This document shows, one piece after another, positions 1 to 7,464 of a DNA stretch of 28,331 nucleotides; the first letter of the stretch is position 1, and every line of letters starts with the position of its first letter. Made by a program: the position numbers and the translations under genes. This DNA comes from W11650 sp963545585 (lineage in GTDB: Bacteria > Bacillota > Clostridia > Lachnospirales > Vallitaleaceae). A model generated the notes under the pieces. That model saw nothing but the letters and a program-made list of their open reading frames with translations, was not told where the DNA came from and searched no databases. The DNA lies in contig CAUUKX010000017.1 of the NCBI GenBank assembly GCA_963545585.1, positions 1 to 28,331 of the forward strand. The letters are read 5' to 3'.

Positions 1-109
1 AAGACTAAAATCCACTTCTCCCACTTCCATGTGGAAATTACTTTTTCACTTTACCGTGATAAATCTGCGGAAACTCAAGAAGTTAGATGTTTCCCTTTTC
101 TTCATTCTG

Positions 110-118
110 TGTTATAAT
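110..118 (+). promoter_or_regulatory. Extended -10 promoter for a putative small RNA
   Basis: The sequence reads TGT followed by TATAAT (113-118), an extended -10 motif (TGnTATAAT). The -35 region near 90-95 (TTTCCC) is poor, which is tolerated by extended -10 promoters. The expected start is about position 125, exactly where the long hairpin begins. Confidence 0.4.
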
Positions 119-124
119 ATTCTT

Positions 125-195
125 GCATAGCTAATCTCCGTATCGTTTGGTTTTGGTCAACAAAATTATACCATAGATTAGCTATGTTTTTCTTT
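125..195 (+). ncRNA. Putative ~70-nt hairpin RNA ending in an intrinsic terminator
   Basis: A perfect 12-bp stem, CATAGCTAATCT at 126-137 with AGATTAGCTATG at 175-186, closes a 37-nt loop and is followed by a T-rich run at 187-200. An extended -10 promoter sits 7 nt upstream of the first stem base, so promoter, stem and terminator form one compact unit. The long loop is unusual for a plain terminator. I do not recognise an RNA family. The alternative is the terminator of a gene beyond the left edge of the window. Confidence 0.35.
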
Positions 196-357
196 TTATT
201 TTTTCTTCCCTATCTAACGATTCCTCTCCAAAAAGCGGACACTTTATTTTACCATTTATAAATTTTTATCAGAATTTCTCTTTATCTTTAGTATACGCTT
301 TGATATAATAAAATATAATAAATATAGAAGATTATAATATCTTCGTTCTATAAATAA

Positions 358-677
358 AAAACACAAAAGGAGTTTACAGAATTTTTAGGAATACCGCATC
401 CATCAATGTCTGCTTATGAAAATGGAAAAAATAATCCTACAATCGATGTGCTGATAGATATTGCCGATAAATACAATGTATCTTTAGATTGGCTCGCTGG
501 AAGAAGTGACTATACTTTCGGTCTTTTAAGCATGAGAGATTTTGTATTATTTATGTATGAACTGGCAATGAAAAAAGAAATCGGATTTGAAATAATTGTG
601 AAAGATTTGAAGAACTGAGCCGTGATGAAATTCTAAAAAAGAGAATCGAGTATTTAAAGAATACGAATATGCCTTAA
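358..677 (+). pseudogene. XRE-family HTH regulator remnant (frameshifted)
   Basis: The open frame from 358 encodes the second half of an XRE/Cro-CI helix-turn-helix: TQKEFTEFLGIP, then SAYENGKNNPTIDVL and YNVSLDWLAGRSD, the usual end of this domain. The N-terminus is missing from this frame. Reading the preceding bases one frame over (341-361) gives LRSINKK, the expected upstream HTH residues, so a base appears lost in the A6 run at 356-361. The frame with an ATG at 406 stops at 618, but the frame entered at 609 continues as EELSRDEILKKRIEYLKN to a stop at 675-677, indicating a second frameshift near 605-612. No suitable start with an RBS is visible. The element is probably dead. An intact relative may once have controlled the EcsC gene immediately downstream. 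The HTH identity is confident; the exact ancestral start is not. Confidence 0.7.
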
Positions 678-689
678 AAGGAGAAATTA

Positions 690-1751
690 ATGAGAAATAA
701 AAAAGTGTACAAATTACCTTCTCCAATGATTGATGAAAAAGAAATTAATTCATTAGAAGTTTTAACTGAACGATACAATAAAATCATAACACCATCTAAA
801 CTTCATCAACTCGGAACTACGGTAAATGAATATATACCAAATGGCATTAAAGAACTTGGTAATAATATAAAAGATACAATAACTGAACAAGAGCTTTTTA
901 TTGCTGCTATGAAAGTTATAGCAGACGGATTTGCTATTGTTGAAAAAACAGCCGCTAAAACTTCAATTAGCGAAACTTCAATTATAAACAAGATTAATAA
1001 AAAAGTAGCTGATAATGAAATAACTAATGTAAGCGAAATATGCCTAGCTCGTTCTTATGACATTTCTAAAATTGTTTCTAAATATAAAATCGGTGATTTA
1101 GGATTGGCTTTTGTAGAAGGTGGTGTCACCGGTGCATTTGGCTTTGCCGGACTTCCGTTTAATCTTGTGCTCTGTACTTTCATTTATTATAGAGCCGTTC
1201 AGTCAATAGCTATGCATTATGGATATGATATTAAAAATGATTCATCGGAACTTATAATTGCTAGTGAAGTATTTATGAAAGCACTTAGTCCTAATAGCAA
1301 GGGTTCAAATGAACTAACAGACATAATAGGAAAAGTCATGATTTTTGCAGAATTAGCAACAGTTAAACAGACAATAAAAAAAACATGGACAGACATGGCT
1401 GCAAGAGGAGGGGCTTGTCTTTTCGTCGTTCAAATGCGAGCATTAGCAAATAATGCGGCAAAAAAAGCATTAGAAAAAGCAGGACAAAAAGGTCTAGAAA
1501 AAAGTGTATTCAAAGGAATATTTGAGCAAATAGGAAAAACTTTGACAAAAAAAGCCATAAACAGATCAATTCCTGTTATCGGAGGAATTATTGGCGCTTT
1601 GTTTGATACTGCTCAAATGAACACCGTTTTAGAATATGCTGATATATTTTACAACAAACGATACTTAATCGAAAAAGATATCAGAGTCAATCAATTAATT
1701 AATCCCAGTGCAGATAATACTATTATTGATATATCAGATTTTGATGAATAA
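690..1751 (+). CDS. EcsC family protein
   Basis: This is a 353-aa protein. Residues ~125-230 match the EcsC-family core (PF12787): a YKIGDLGLAFVEGG stretch, then TGAFGFAGLPFNLVLCT, then RAVQSIAMHYGYDI, the small-residue-rich hydrophobic segment typical of the family. A second Ala/Gly-rich hydrophobic stretch (~275-310, with NRSIPVIGGIIGALFD) suggests membrane association. The start is supported by AAAAGGAG at 676-683, 6 nt before the ATG. The biochemical role of EcsC proteins is not established; the name comes from the B. subtilis ecs locus. The gene is strongly AT-rich, follows a broken XRE regulator by 12 bp, and is on the opposite strand to everything downstream, so it looks like part of an acquired patch. 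Confidence 0.85.
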   Translation: MRNKKVYKLPSPMIDEKEINSLEVLTERYNKIITPSKLHQLGTTVNEYIPNGIKELGNNIKDTITEQELFIAAMKVIADGFAIVEKTAAKTSISETSIINKINKKVADNEITNVSEICLARSYDISKIVSKYKIGDLGLAFVEGGVTGAFGFAGLPFNLVLCTFIYYRAVQSIAMHYGYDIKNDSSELIIASEVFMKALSPNSKGSNELTDIIGKVMIFAELATVKQTIKKTWTDMAARGGACLFVVQMRALANNAAKKALEKAGQKGLEKSVFKGIFEQIGKTLTKKAINRSIPVIGGIIGALFDTAQMNTVLEYADIFYNKRYLIEKDIRVNQLINPSADNTIIDISDFDE

Positions 1752-1756
1752 AAAGC

Positions 1757-1795
1757 AAAACGCTAATCAGTCAATACACACCGATTAGCGTTTTT
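1757..1795. terminator. Bidirectional intrinsic terminator between the EcsC gene and guaA
   Basis: A perfect 12-bp stem, AAAACGCTAATC (1757-1768) with GATTAGCGTTTT (1783-1794), has a T run on the plus side and, read on the minus strand, a TTTTGCTTTTT tail. It lies 6 bp after the EcsC gene stop and about 76 bp beyond the guaA stop, so it can end both convergent transcripts. Confidence 0.85.
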
Positions 1796-1870
1796 ATTTA
1801 CAATGATTTTATTTGCAAGCACAGCACTCACAAAACGTCTATTTATAAGGCTTTTAATCCTGTTTTTACT

Positions 1871-3409
1871 CTACTCCCACTCAATCGTTGCCGGTGGCTT
1901 ACTGGTGATATCATACACGATCCGATTGACCTCTTTGACTTCATTCACAATTCGGTTGCTTACTTTAGCCAAGACGTCATGCGGAATCCTCGTCCAGTCC
2001 GCTGTCATGAAATCGGAGGTATCGACCGCCCGCAGTGCCAGAGTATAATTATAAGTTCTCTCATCCCCCATAACACCCACGCTGCGGAGATTGGTAAGTA
2101 CTGCAAAATATTGTCCGACAGTCCCTTTAAGTTCCGATTTTTCCACTTCTTCCCGGAAGATAAAATCAGCATCCCTTAAAATATCCAACTTATGCTTCGT
2201 TACCTCGCCAATCACCCGTACTGCCAGACCCGGCCCCGGGAAAGGCTGACGCGATACCAAAAACTCCGGAATTCCCAGTTCACGGCCAAGTTTTCGCACC
2301 TCATCCTTAAACAAATCGCGCAGCGGCTCAACAATTTCCTTAAAATCCACATGCTCAGGCAGACCGCCTACATTGTGATGTGATTTTATCACCGCCGCAT
2401 CCTTGGTCCCGCTTTCGATAATATCCGGATAAATCGTACCCTGCGCCAAAAAATCAACCGTGCCGATTTTCTTGGCTTCTTCTTCAAAAACACGAATAAA
2501 CTCTTCACCAATGATTTTCCGCTTGGTTTCCGGATCGGTTACCCCAGCAAGACGACCTAAAAAGCGATCCTCGGCGTTGACCCGAATCATATTCATATCA
2601 AACTGTTGTTTAAAAACCTTTTCAACCTCATCGCCCTCATTTTTGCGCATCAAACCATGATCGACAAAAATACAAGTCAGCTGCCGGCCGACTGCCTTAT
2701 GCAGCAGCACCCCGGCAACCGAGGAATCAACACCGCCGGATAAAGCCAGCAGCACCTTCTTATCCCCGATTTTGGCTCTTAATTTTTCAATCTGCTCCAC
2801 CGCAATCTCTTTCATCGTCCAGTCGCCGACACAGCCGCATATCCGGAACAAAAAGTTTTCCAGCATCTTCTGCCCCTCCGGCGTATGTGCCACTTCCGGG
2901 TGAAATTGCACACCATAGAGCTTACGGCTCGTATCTTCCATAGCACCAACCGGACAGGTATCGGTCTCGGCCGTTATTTCAAAGCCTGCCGGCGCCTGAT
3001 TGACATAATACGTATGACTCATCCAACTGCCGGTATTTGCACTCACTTTCTCAAACAACGCACTGCCCGGCTTTGTAATCCGCAAATCCGCTTTTCCGTA
3101 CTCACGCTGTGCCGCCTTTTGCACCTGCCCGCCCAGTACATGGCTCATCAGCTGGCAGCCGTAGCAAATCCCCAAAATCGGGATCCCTGCTTCAAAAATT
3201 TCCTTTCCCACTTTGGGCGCATCTGCTGCCGTCACCACATTCGGCCCACCGGTAAAAATAATCCCCTTCGGCTTGCGGCCGATCAATTCCTGCAATGGCG
3301 TATCATAGGGCAGCACCTCGCAGTAAACCCCGGCGTCCCGCACTCTTCTGGCAATCAGCTGATTGTATTGTCCGCCAAAGTCCAATACAATGATTAATTC
3401 ATGTTTCAT
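1871..3409 (-). CDS. guaA: GMP synthase (glutamine-hydrolysing)
   Basis: A 512-aa full-length GuaA, which converts XMP to GMP using ATP and glutamine in the cytosol. The N-terminal class I glutamine amidotransferase domain (~1-195) has the oxyanion segment FTGGP (52-56), nucleophile Cys82 in GICYGCQ, and the His170/Glu172 pair in QFHPE. The ATP-pyrophosphatase domain carries the P-loop SGGVDSS at 224-230. The C-terminal dimerisation domain ends in the family signature KPPATIEWE. Length is normal for bacterial GuaA and no key residue is missing. The ATG follows an AGAGGAG RBS. The gene appears monocistronic, with a sigma-A-like promoter at 3579-3608. The 5' leader includes most of a dispersed palindromic repeat (3483-3576). 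I see no purine riboswitch. Confidence 0.97.
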   Translation of the reverse strand: MKHELIIVLDFGGQYNQLIARRVRDAGVYCEVLPYDTPLQELIGRKPKGIIFTGGPNVVTAADAPKVGKEIFEAGIPILGICYGCQLMSHVLGGQVQKAAQREYGKADLRITKPGSALFEKVSANTGSWMSHTYYVNQAPAGFEITAETDTCPVGAMEDTSRKLYGVQFHPEVAHTPEGQKMLENFLFRICGCVGDWTMKEIAVEQIEKLRAKIGDKKVLLALSGGVDSSVAGVLLHKAVGRQLTCIFVDHGLMRKNEGDEVEKVFKQQFDMNMIRVNAEDRFLGRLAGVTDPETKRKIIGEEFIRVFEEEAKKIGTVDFLAQGTIYPDIIESGTKDAAVIKSHHNVGGLPEHVDFKEIVEPLRDLFKDEVRKLGRELGIPEFLVSRQPFPGPGLAVRVIGEVTKHKLDILRDADFIFREEVEKSELKGTVGQYFAVLTNLRSVGVMGDERTYNYTLALRAVDTSDFMTADWTRIPHDVLAKVSNRIVNEVKEVNRIVYDITSKPPATIEWE

Positions 3410-3482
3410 GGCTGCTCCTCTCTTATCCTTGCACCATAACAGGAAGTTCCCTGCAACATAAGCGGTTTTCTTCCTATTTTTT

Positions 3483-3576
3483 ACTCAACTTTCCCCTGAT
3501 TGAAGTGCTCCGCACTTCTGTTCGGGTGAGTAATCCACCTAAAAAAGCTGTTCTGTCGAGCATGGGAAAGTTGAGT
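3483..3576 (-). repeat. Dispersed palindromic element, copy A (94 bp, inverted orientation)
   Basis: The terminal inverted repeats are ACTCAACTTTCCC (3483-3495) and GGGAAAGTTGAGT (3564-3576). Read on the minus strand it matches copies at 8407-8503 and 15710-15809, including the CTTTTTTTAGG core and the internal hairpin GAAGTGC-3 nt-GCACTTC. Flanks begin with TTTA on both sides outside CTCAAC/GTTGAG, a weak possible target duplication. It lies between the GT2 gene and guaA, inside the predicted guaA leader. Confidence 0.85.
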
Positions 3577-3578
3577 TT

Positions 3579-3608
3579 ATTATAACTAAAACACTTTCCT
3601 GTCGTCAA
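3579..3608 (-). promoter_or_regulatory. Predicted sigma-A promoter of guaA
   Basis: On the minus strand TTGACG (3603-3608) is followed by 18 bp and a perfect TATAAT (3579-3584). The expected start is about 3572, inside the end of palindromic copy A, giving a ~163-nt leader. The -35 box overlaps the last codons of the glycosyltransferase gene upstream. Confidence 0.6.
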
Positions 3609-5473
3609 GCAAATCTTTTCATTAGAAATAAATTTAGTGTCTCCTCAAAATCATTATATATTTTCTGCATCCCTTCTTGCAGTGATTTCAAATCGATACC
3701 GCCCAGTTCTTCCAGCATTTGATAAAACTGTTCGTTTTCTTTTTCGATATAAATCATTGCCTGCCTGATTTTTTGAATGATTTCTGCATTTTCCAAATCC
3801 GTTTCCGCATAATTATAACCAGTATTTAACGCAATCATCGCCAAAGTTTTTTGATAAAGTTTAACATAAGCCATGCTGAATTCCTTTATGCGTTCATTAT
3901 GATAGAAAATATCCCTCAGCAGTTTGGCACAGGATATATGCTGGGCTGTCCGGCCAGCAATGGTGTAAGCTCGGTGAAGATTTTGAACTTTATTTCGGCC
4001 GATTTTATACCCATTGATCCGCTGCCTCTTCGACATTCCAGTCGTCATATATTCCGAATTATATTTTTCTGTAAAGTTTTCAAAATTCTCGAATTCATCC
4101 TGCTCTGCATAGATAAACTTCCGGTCGACTAAGTACGGCGTTTCGCCCTGGTATTCATCAACTACCATATCCTTAATCACATAAGTGCGGCCAAAACCTT
4201 CCAAAAACAAATCAATCGCCATATGATAATAATTGAGGATAAATTCACTGTTTTCCGCCTGCTCATCCAAATAGTTAAGAAAACCGCTGCTTTTGGCCAA
4301 ATCAATATTAAAAATATTGCCAAACAAATAGTTGGACTGAAACGAAAAGAGTTTGATTGTATCATAAGCTGATTCCACATAATGACCATCCCATCGATTC
4401 CCCAAATCCATTTTAATCTGCGAATACTCCTGACTGGCATCTCTGATAATCATCAAAATCTCATCTAATCTATCCAACTTTAAAACATCGGTATCACAGT
4501 TAAACAGCAGATACTTGGCTCGCGCCAATTCAATCAATTTTTTTACATTACCGTGATAACCCAGATTACTGTCGTTCCGGTGATAAATCAGTCGGCTGTC
4601 CGGCATGGCCTTAATCAGTTCATAGTATTCCGGCAGGGTCGTTGAAGCGTTATCCGATAAAACTACCTCGATTTCATAATCAAACGGTGTTTTCAGCGTA
4701 TGCAAAATATTACTAAGAGCAAACATTCCCCGTTCTGCCGACGGAATGCCAATCGACAGCAACGGCCTTTTCCCGGATTTATGAGCCAGCCGGTACGCAT
4801 GAATCCGCTCCCTTACTTCCGCTAATTGGTTAACCGGGCTATCGTCATATTTGATAATATTTCTGGGAAAATAATCCTCCGTATTAAGAAAGTGCTTTTC
4901 AAAATCCAAAACATCAGGGAACAGCCTGATATTATCCACTTCTTCCTGACTGTATTTTTTCATCTGCAAAAATGCTTCCGTTTCCGAACCAACCACAATA
5001 TACAAATTTCGATTGATTTTTTTCAATTCCTGCGCTAAGGAAAAGGGGTTGATAATATCTATCCCGCTTTTAAGCAGCACAGAGTAATCGGAAAATTTAT
5101 CCGAATTTTTAACTATTTCATTTAATTCATCAGTAAATTCATTCTTAATCTTAATCAATCTTCTGAGGCTCAAATCCAATATAAAATTAAATCCGGTTTC
5201 CGATGGCAGAATATAATAGTTCAATTCTTCGGCGTCAACCGGGTATCCCAGCAAATGACGATTGGCTGCAAGATTGCTTTTTATCTCCGCCAAGTTCGGC
5301 TCAACAAATGCCGCCATAATAAAATCAATCATATCCTGCGGCAGCGGCTGCGTTTGAGTATACTTATCCAAAAAAGAAAACGCCTCCTGATACTGTGCCG
5401 CTTCAAACAGTTTAAAAAACAGCACCCGTACCTTATCCGTCAGAACTTCCTGATTTTCCCTCTTCATTTCCAT
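3605..5473 (-). CDS. Large family 2 glycosyltransferase
   Basis: A 622-aa protein with a GT-A fold family 2 domain in the middle (~236-400). It begins LLSIGIPSAERG, has the nucleotide-binding acidic motif SDNAS (273-277), the segment HRNDSNLGYHGN (298-309), and a DxD-type metal site FNCDTD (DTD 327-329). The first ~230 residues and the last ~200 are mostly helical-looking regions I cannot assign; no membrane segment or signal peptide is obvious. Typical stand-alone GT2 enzymes are about 300 aa, so this is a long multidomain form. It is the last gene of the CDP-sugar operon, 15 bp after the reductase gene, with AAAGGA before the ATG. Inference: it transfers the CDP-activated 6-deoxysugar, or another sugar of the same glycan, to a surface acceptor. 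The substrate is unknown. Confidence 0.8.
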   Translation of the reverse strand: MEMKRENQEVLTDKVRVLFFKLFEAAQYQEAFSFLDKYTQTQPLPQDMIDFIMAAFVEPNLAEIKSNLAANRHLLGYPVDAEELNYYILPSETGFNFILDLSLRRLIKIKNEFTDELNEIVKNSDKFSDYSVLLKSGIDIINPFSLAQELKKINRNLYIVVGSETEAFLQMKKYSQEEVDNIRLFPDVLDFEKHFLNTEDYFPRNIIKYDDSPVNQLAEVRERIHAYRLAHKSGKRPLLSIGIPSAERGMFALSNILHTLKTPFDYEIEVVLSDNASTTLPEYYELIKAMPDSRLIYHRNDSNLGYHGNVKKLIELARAKYLLFNCDTDVLKLDRLDEILMIIRDASQEYSQIKMDLGNRWDGHYVESAYDTIKLFSFQSNYLFGNIFNIDLAKSSGFLNYLDEQAENSEFILNYYHMAIDLFLEGFGRTYVIKDMVVDEYQGETPYLVDRKFIYAEQDEFENFENFTEKYNSEYMTTGMSKRQRINGYKIGRNKVQNLHRAYTIAGRTAQHISCAKLLRDIFYHNERIKEFSMAYVKLYQKTLAMIALNTGYNYAETDLENAEIIQKIRQAMIYIEKENEQFYQMLEELGGIDLKSLQEGMQKIYNDFEETLNLFLMKRFA

Positions 5474-5488
5474 AGCATTATCCTTTCT

Positions 5489-6394
5489 TTAAAGTATCCT
5501 TTTGATTCCATCCCGCAGCGCTGTCTGCGGTCTCCATCTGGAATATTTCAACAACTTACCGTTATCCCCTACACAGTACATCCATTCATTCTGCCGATAT
5601 GGCAATTTGCCAAAACGAAACAGCGCCGGATCTGTGCCGCTGATGCTAATAAACTCCATAATAAAATCCCGGATACAGATTCCCTGCCCCGAGCAGACAT
5701 TATATTCCTGACAGAGCGGCAATTCCTCTTCTAATGCCGCCAAAAATGCCGCCGCCACATCACCGGCATATAAATAATCCCGAATCTGTTCACCGCCGGT
5801 CAAAGCCAGCGGCACTTTTTCCTTAATTGTCTTTAAAATTTGACTGGTCAGCCGGTACGGTGCTTCATATTTGCCATAAGTTCCGAATAGCCTGAGGGTT
5901 AAAAAGGGGATTTGATGATTTTGAGCATACGTTCTGAGCAATATTGTATTGGCTGCCTTAGCTGCTCCATAAAGCGACAACGGGGCTATACTGCCGGTTT
6001 CTTTTATTTTTTCGTTTCCCTTTGCTTTCCCATATTCCGAGCACGATCCGGTATTGATAAACTTTTTTGTTTTATTTTTTTGACAAAACTCTAACAACTT
6101 AAGCGGAAAGACAAGATTCCCCTCCAGCATTCCATCCATTTCTTCCTGCCCATGTTCCACGCCGTAAGCCGCTAAATTAAAGCAGCCGTCAAAGGGTGGA
6201 AACTCCCTCGCCTGATCAAACAGCTCTTTAACCGTAATAACTTTTAAATCCTTGTATTTCTCCCCATTATAATAAGCTTCCGCCTTCTTTTTTCGAACAA
6301 TTAAGCTAATTTCATAGTCGCTGCTTAACAGCGTGTCAATCAGATTCCGGCCGATAAATCCCGTCCCGCCAGCTACTAATACTGTTTTTCTCAT
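5489..6394 (-). CDS. NAD-dependent epimerase/reductase (SDR), probable CDP-4-keto-6-deoxyhexose reductase
   Basis: A 301-aa extended SDR protein. The Rossmann nucleotide-binding motif GGTGFIG is at 9-15 and the catalytic Tyr142/Lys146 pair is in SLYGAAKA, with the upstream Ser segment NTGSCSEYG (114-122). Length fits the NAD-dependent epimerase/dehydratase family. Its start overlaps the rfbG stop by 4 bases (ATGA), so the two are translationally coupled. Because rfbF and rfbG make CDP-4-keto-6-deoxyglucose, this enzyme most likely reduces or epimerises that intermediate to a CDP-6-deoxyhexose, as the RfbJ/abequose-synthase and related reductases do in their pathways. No rfbH-type 3-dehydrase is present, so a 3,6-dideoxy product is not supported by this locus alone. 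The exact stereochemistry cannot be read from the sequence. Confidence 0.8.
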   Translation of the reverse strand: MRKTVLVAGGTGFIGRNLIDTLLSSDYEISLIVRKKKAEAYYNGEKYKDLKVITVKELFDQAREFPPFDGCFNLAAYGVEHGQEEMDGMLEGNLVFPLKLLEFCQKNKTKKFINTGSCSEYGKAKGNEKIKETGSIAPLSLYGAAKAANTILLRTYAQNHQIPFLTLRLFGTYGKYEAPYRLTSQILKTIKEKVPLALTGGEQIRDYLYAGDVAAAFLAALEEELPLCQEYNVCSGQGICIRDFIMEFISISGTDPALFRFGKLPYRQNEWMYCVGDNGKLLKYSRWRPQTALRDGIKRIL

Positions 6395-7464
6395 CCTTTT
6401 TCCCCAAAATACTCCGCAATCTGCCGACCTATCACTCTATCCATTTCCTGCTGATCGCGGTAAGCCTTGCTCCAGAAAATGGTTTCTTCCAGACTTTTTT
6501 TAATATCCCATTTCGGCTGCCAGCCCAAAACTGTCTTGGCTTTGGAACAGTCCAGTTTCAGAAAATTAGCTTCATGCGGGCCGTTTTGATGTTCTGTGTA
6601 CCAAGTAATTCCTTCTCCCGTTTCGCCCTCGTTCCAAGCCCGGCAAAAAATATCAGTAAGCTCCCCCGTCGTTATAGAGCTTTCCTCATTTGGGCCAAAG
6701 TTATAGCTGCCTTCATATTCCTTTTTTTGATACTGCTTCATGGCAATCAGCAAATATCCGGATAAACATTCCAGCACATGCTGATAGGGTCTGACCGAGT
6801 GGGGGTTACGAACTAAGATATTTTCGCCCTTTAAAGCCGAGCGAACACAGTCCGGGATAATCCGGTTCGCAGCAAAATCGCCGCCGCCGATTACATTCCC
6901 CGACCGAGCCGTTGAAATTGCCGGGCCGCTGTTTTGAAAAAAGGAACTTTTATAACTATAAGTAACCAGCTCGCTGCAAGATTTGGAATTGGAGTAAGGG
7001 TCATAGCCGCACAGGTTTTCATTTTCCCGATAACCCCAAAGCCATTCTTTGTTTTCATAGACCTTATCGGTCGTTACATTTAAAAATGACTTTATGCTTT
7101 TGCACCGGCGCAGTGTTTCTAAAACATTGACCGTGCCCATCACATTCGTTTCATAGGTATAGACTGGCCGCTCATACGAATCCATTACCAGCGGCTGTGC
7201 CGCCAGATGAATCACAATTTCCGGCTTATCATCAGCTATGGCTTGGCTTAATTGTTCCAAGTTACGAATATCGCCAGTAATACTTTTTATTCTTTTCTCC
7301 AGCTGCAATATTCGATATAAGGATAACTCCTGCGCTGCCAGCGCATAGCCGCAGACATCCGCCCCGAACTCATATAAAATCCGGCACAGCCATGCCCCCT
7401 TAAAGCCAGTATGGCCAGTAATAAAAACTTTCTTGCCCTGATAAAAGCTTCTCAATTCTTCCAT
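6391..7464 (-). CDS. rfbG: CDP-glucose 4,6-dehydratase
   Basis: A 357-aa extended SDR protein that converts CDP-glucose to CDP-4-keto-6-deoxyglucose. The family-typical start FYQGKKVFITGHTGFKG includes the GHTGFKG cofactor loop at 17-23. TTDKVYE (131-137) and the YSNSK catalytic motif (Tyr157, Lys161) are present, as is the conserved SVRPYQHVLECLSGYL segment. I chose the ATG at 7464, which overlaps the rfbF stop (TAATG); alternatives are an in-frame ATG at 7470 and a GTG at 7479. Length matches RfbG/DdhB enzymes. It is the second gene of the operon, coupled to genes on both sides by short overlaps. Confidence 0.94.
   Translation of the reverse strand: MEELRSFYQGKKVFITGHTGFKGAWLCRILYEFGADVCGYALAAQELSLYRILQLEKRIKSITGDIRNLEQLSQAIADDKPEIVIHLAAQPLVMDSYERPVYTYETNVMGTVNVLETLRRCKSIKSFLNVTTDKVYENKEWLWGYRENENLCGYDPYSNSKSCSELVTYSYKSSFFQNSGPAISTARSGNVIGGGDFAANRIIPDCVRSALKGENILVRNPHSVRPYQHVLECLSGYLLIAMKQYQKKEYEGSYNFGPNEESSITTGELTDIFCRAWNEGETGEGITWYTEHQNGPHEANFLKLDCSKAKTVLGWQPKWDIKKSLEETIFWSKAYRDQQEMDRVIGRQIAEYFGEKG

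Larger units (their letters stand above)
1..317. other. AT-rich intergenic lead-in
   Basis: No convincing protein-coding gene is visible here. The stretch holds an extended -10 promoter (110-118) followed directly by a long hairpin with a T tract (126-190), annotated separately. The rest, about 195-317, is AT-rich and contains a weak promoter-like pair, TTGATA at 300-305 and TATAGA at 323-328 with 17-bp spacing, which could serve the XRE remnant downstream. Base composition is clearly more AT-rich than the genes beyond 1871. Confidence 0.5.

Noticed and set aside
126..186. CRISPR repeat or tracrRNA-like element
   Set aside because: There is a single stem-loop only, with no repeated units or spacers and no cas genes in the window.
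327..344. Palindrome GAAGAT-TATAAT-ATCTTC as an XRE operator
   Set aside because: It may lie within the decayed coding region of the XRE gene itself, the arms are only 6 bp in very AT-rich DNA, and no second copy is visible.
2885..3397. Long plus-strand open frame (170 codons) opposite guaA
   Set aside because: It is fully antisense to a well-conserved guaA with all catalytic motifs, its composition is an out-of-frame reflection of that gene, and no RBS or family signature is visible.
3410..3482. Possible purine riboswitch upstream of guaA
   Set aside because: The leader does not show the three-way junction or conserved core of the purine class; it consists mainly of the palindromic element and a short unstructured part.
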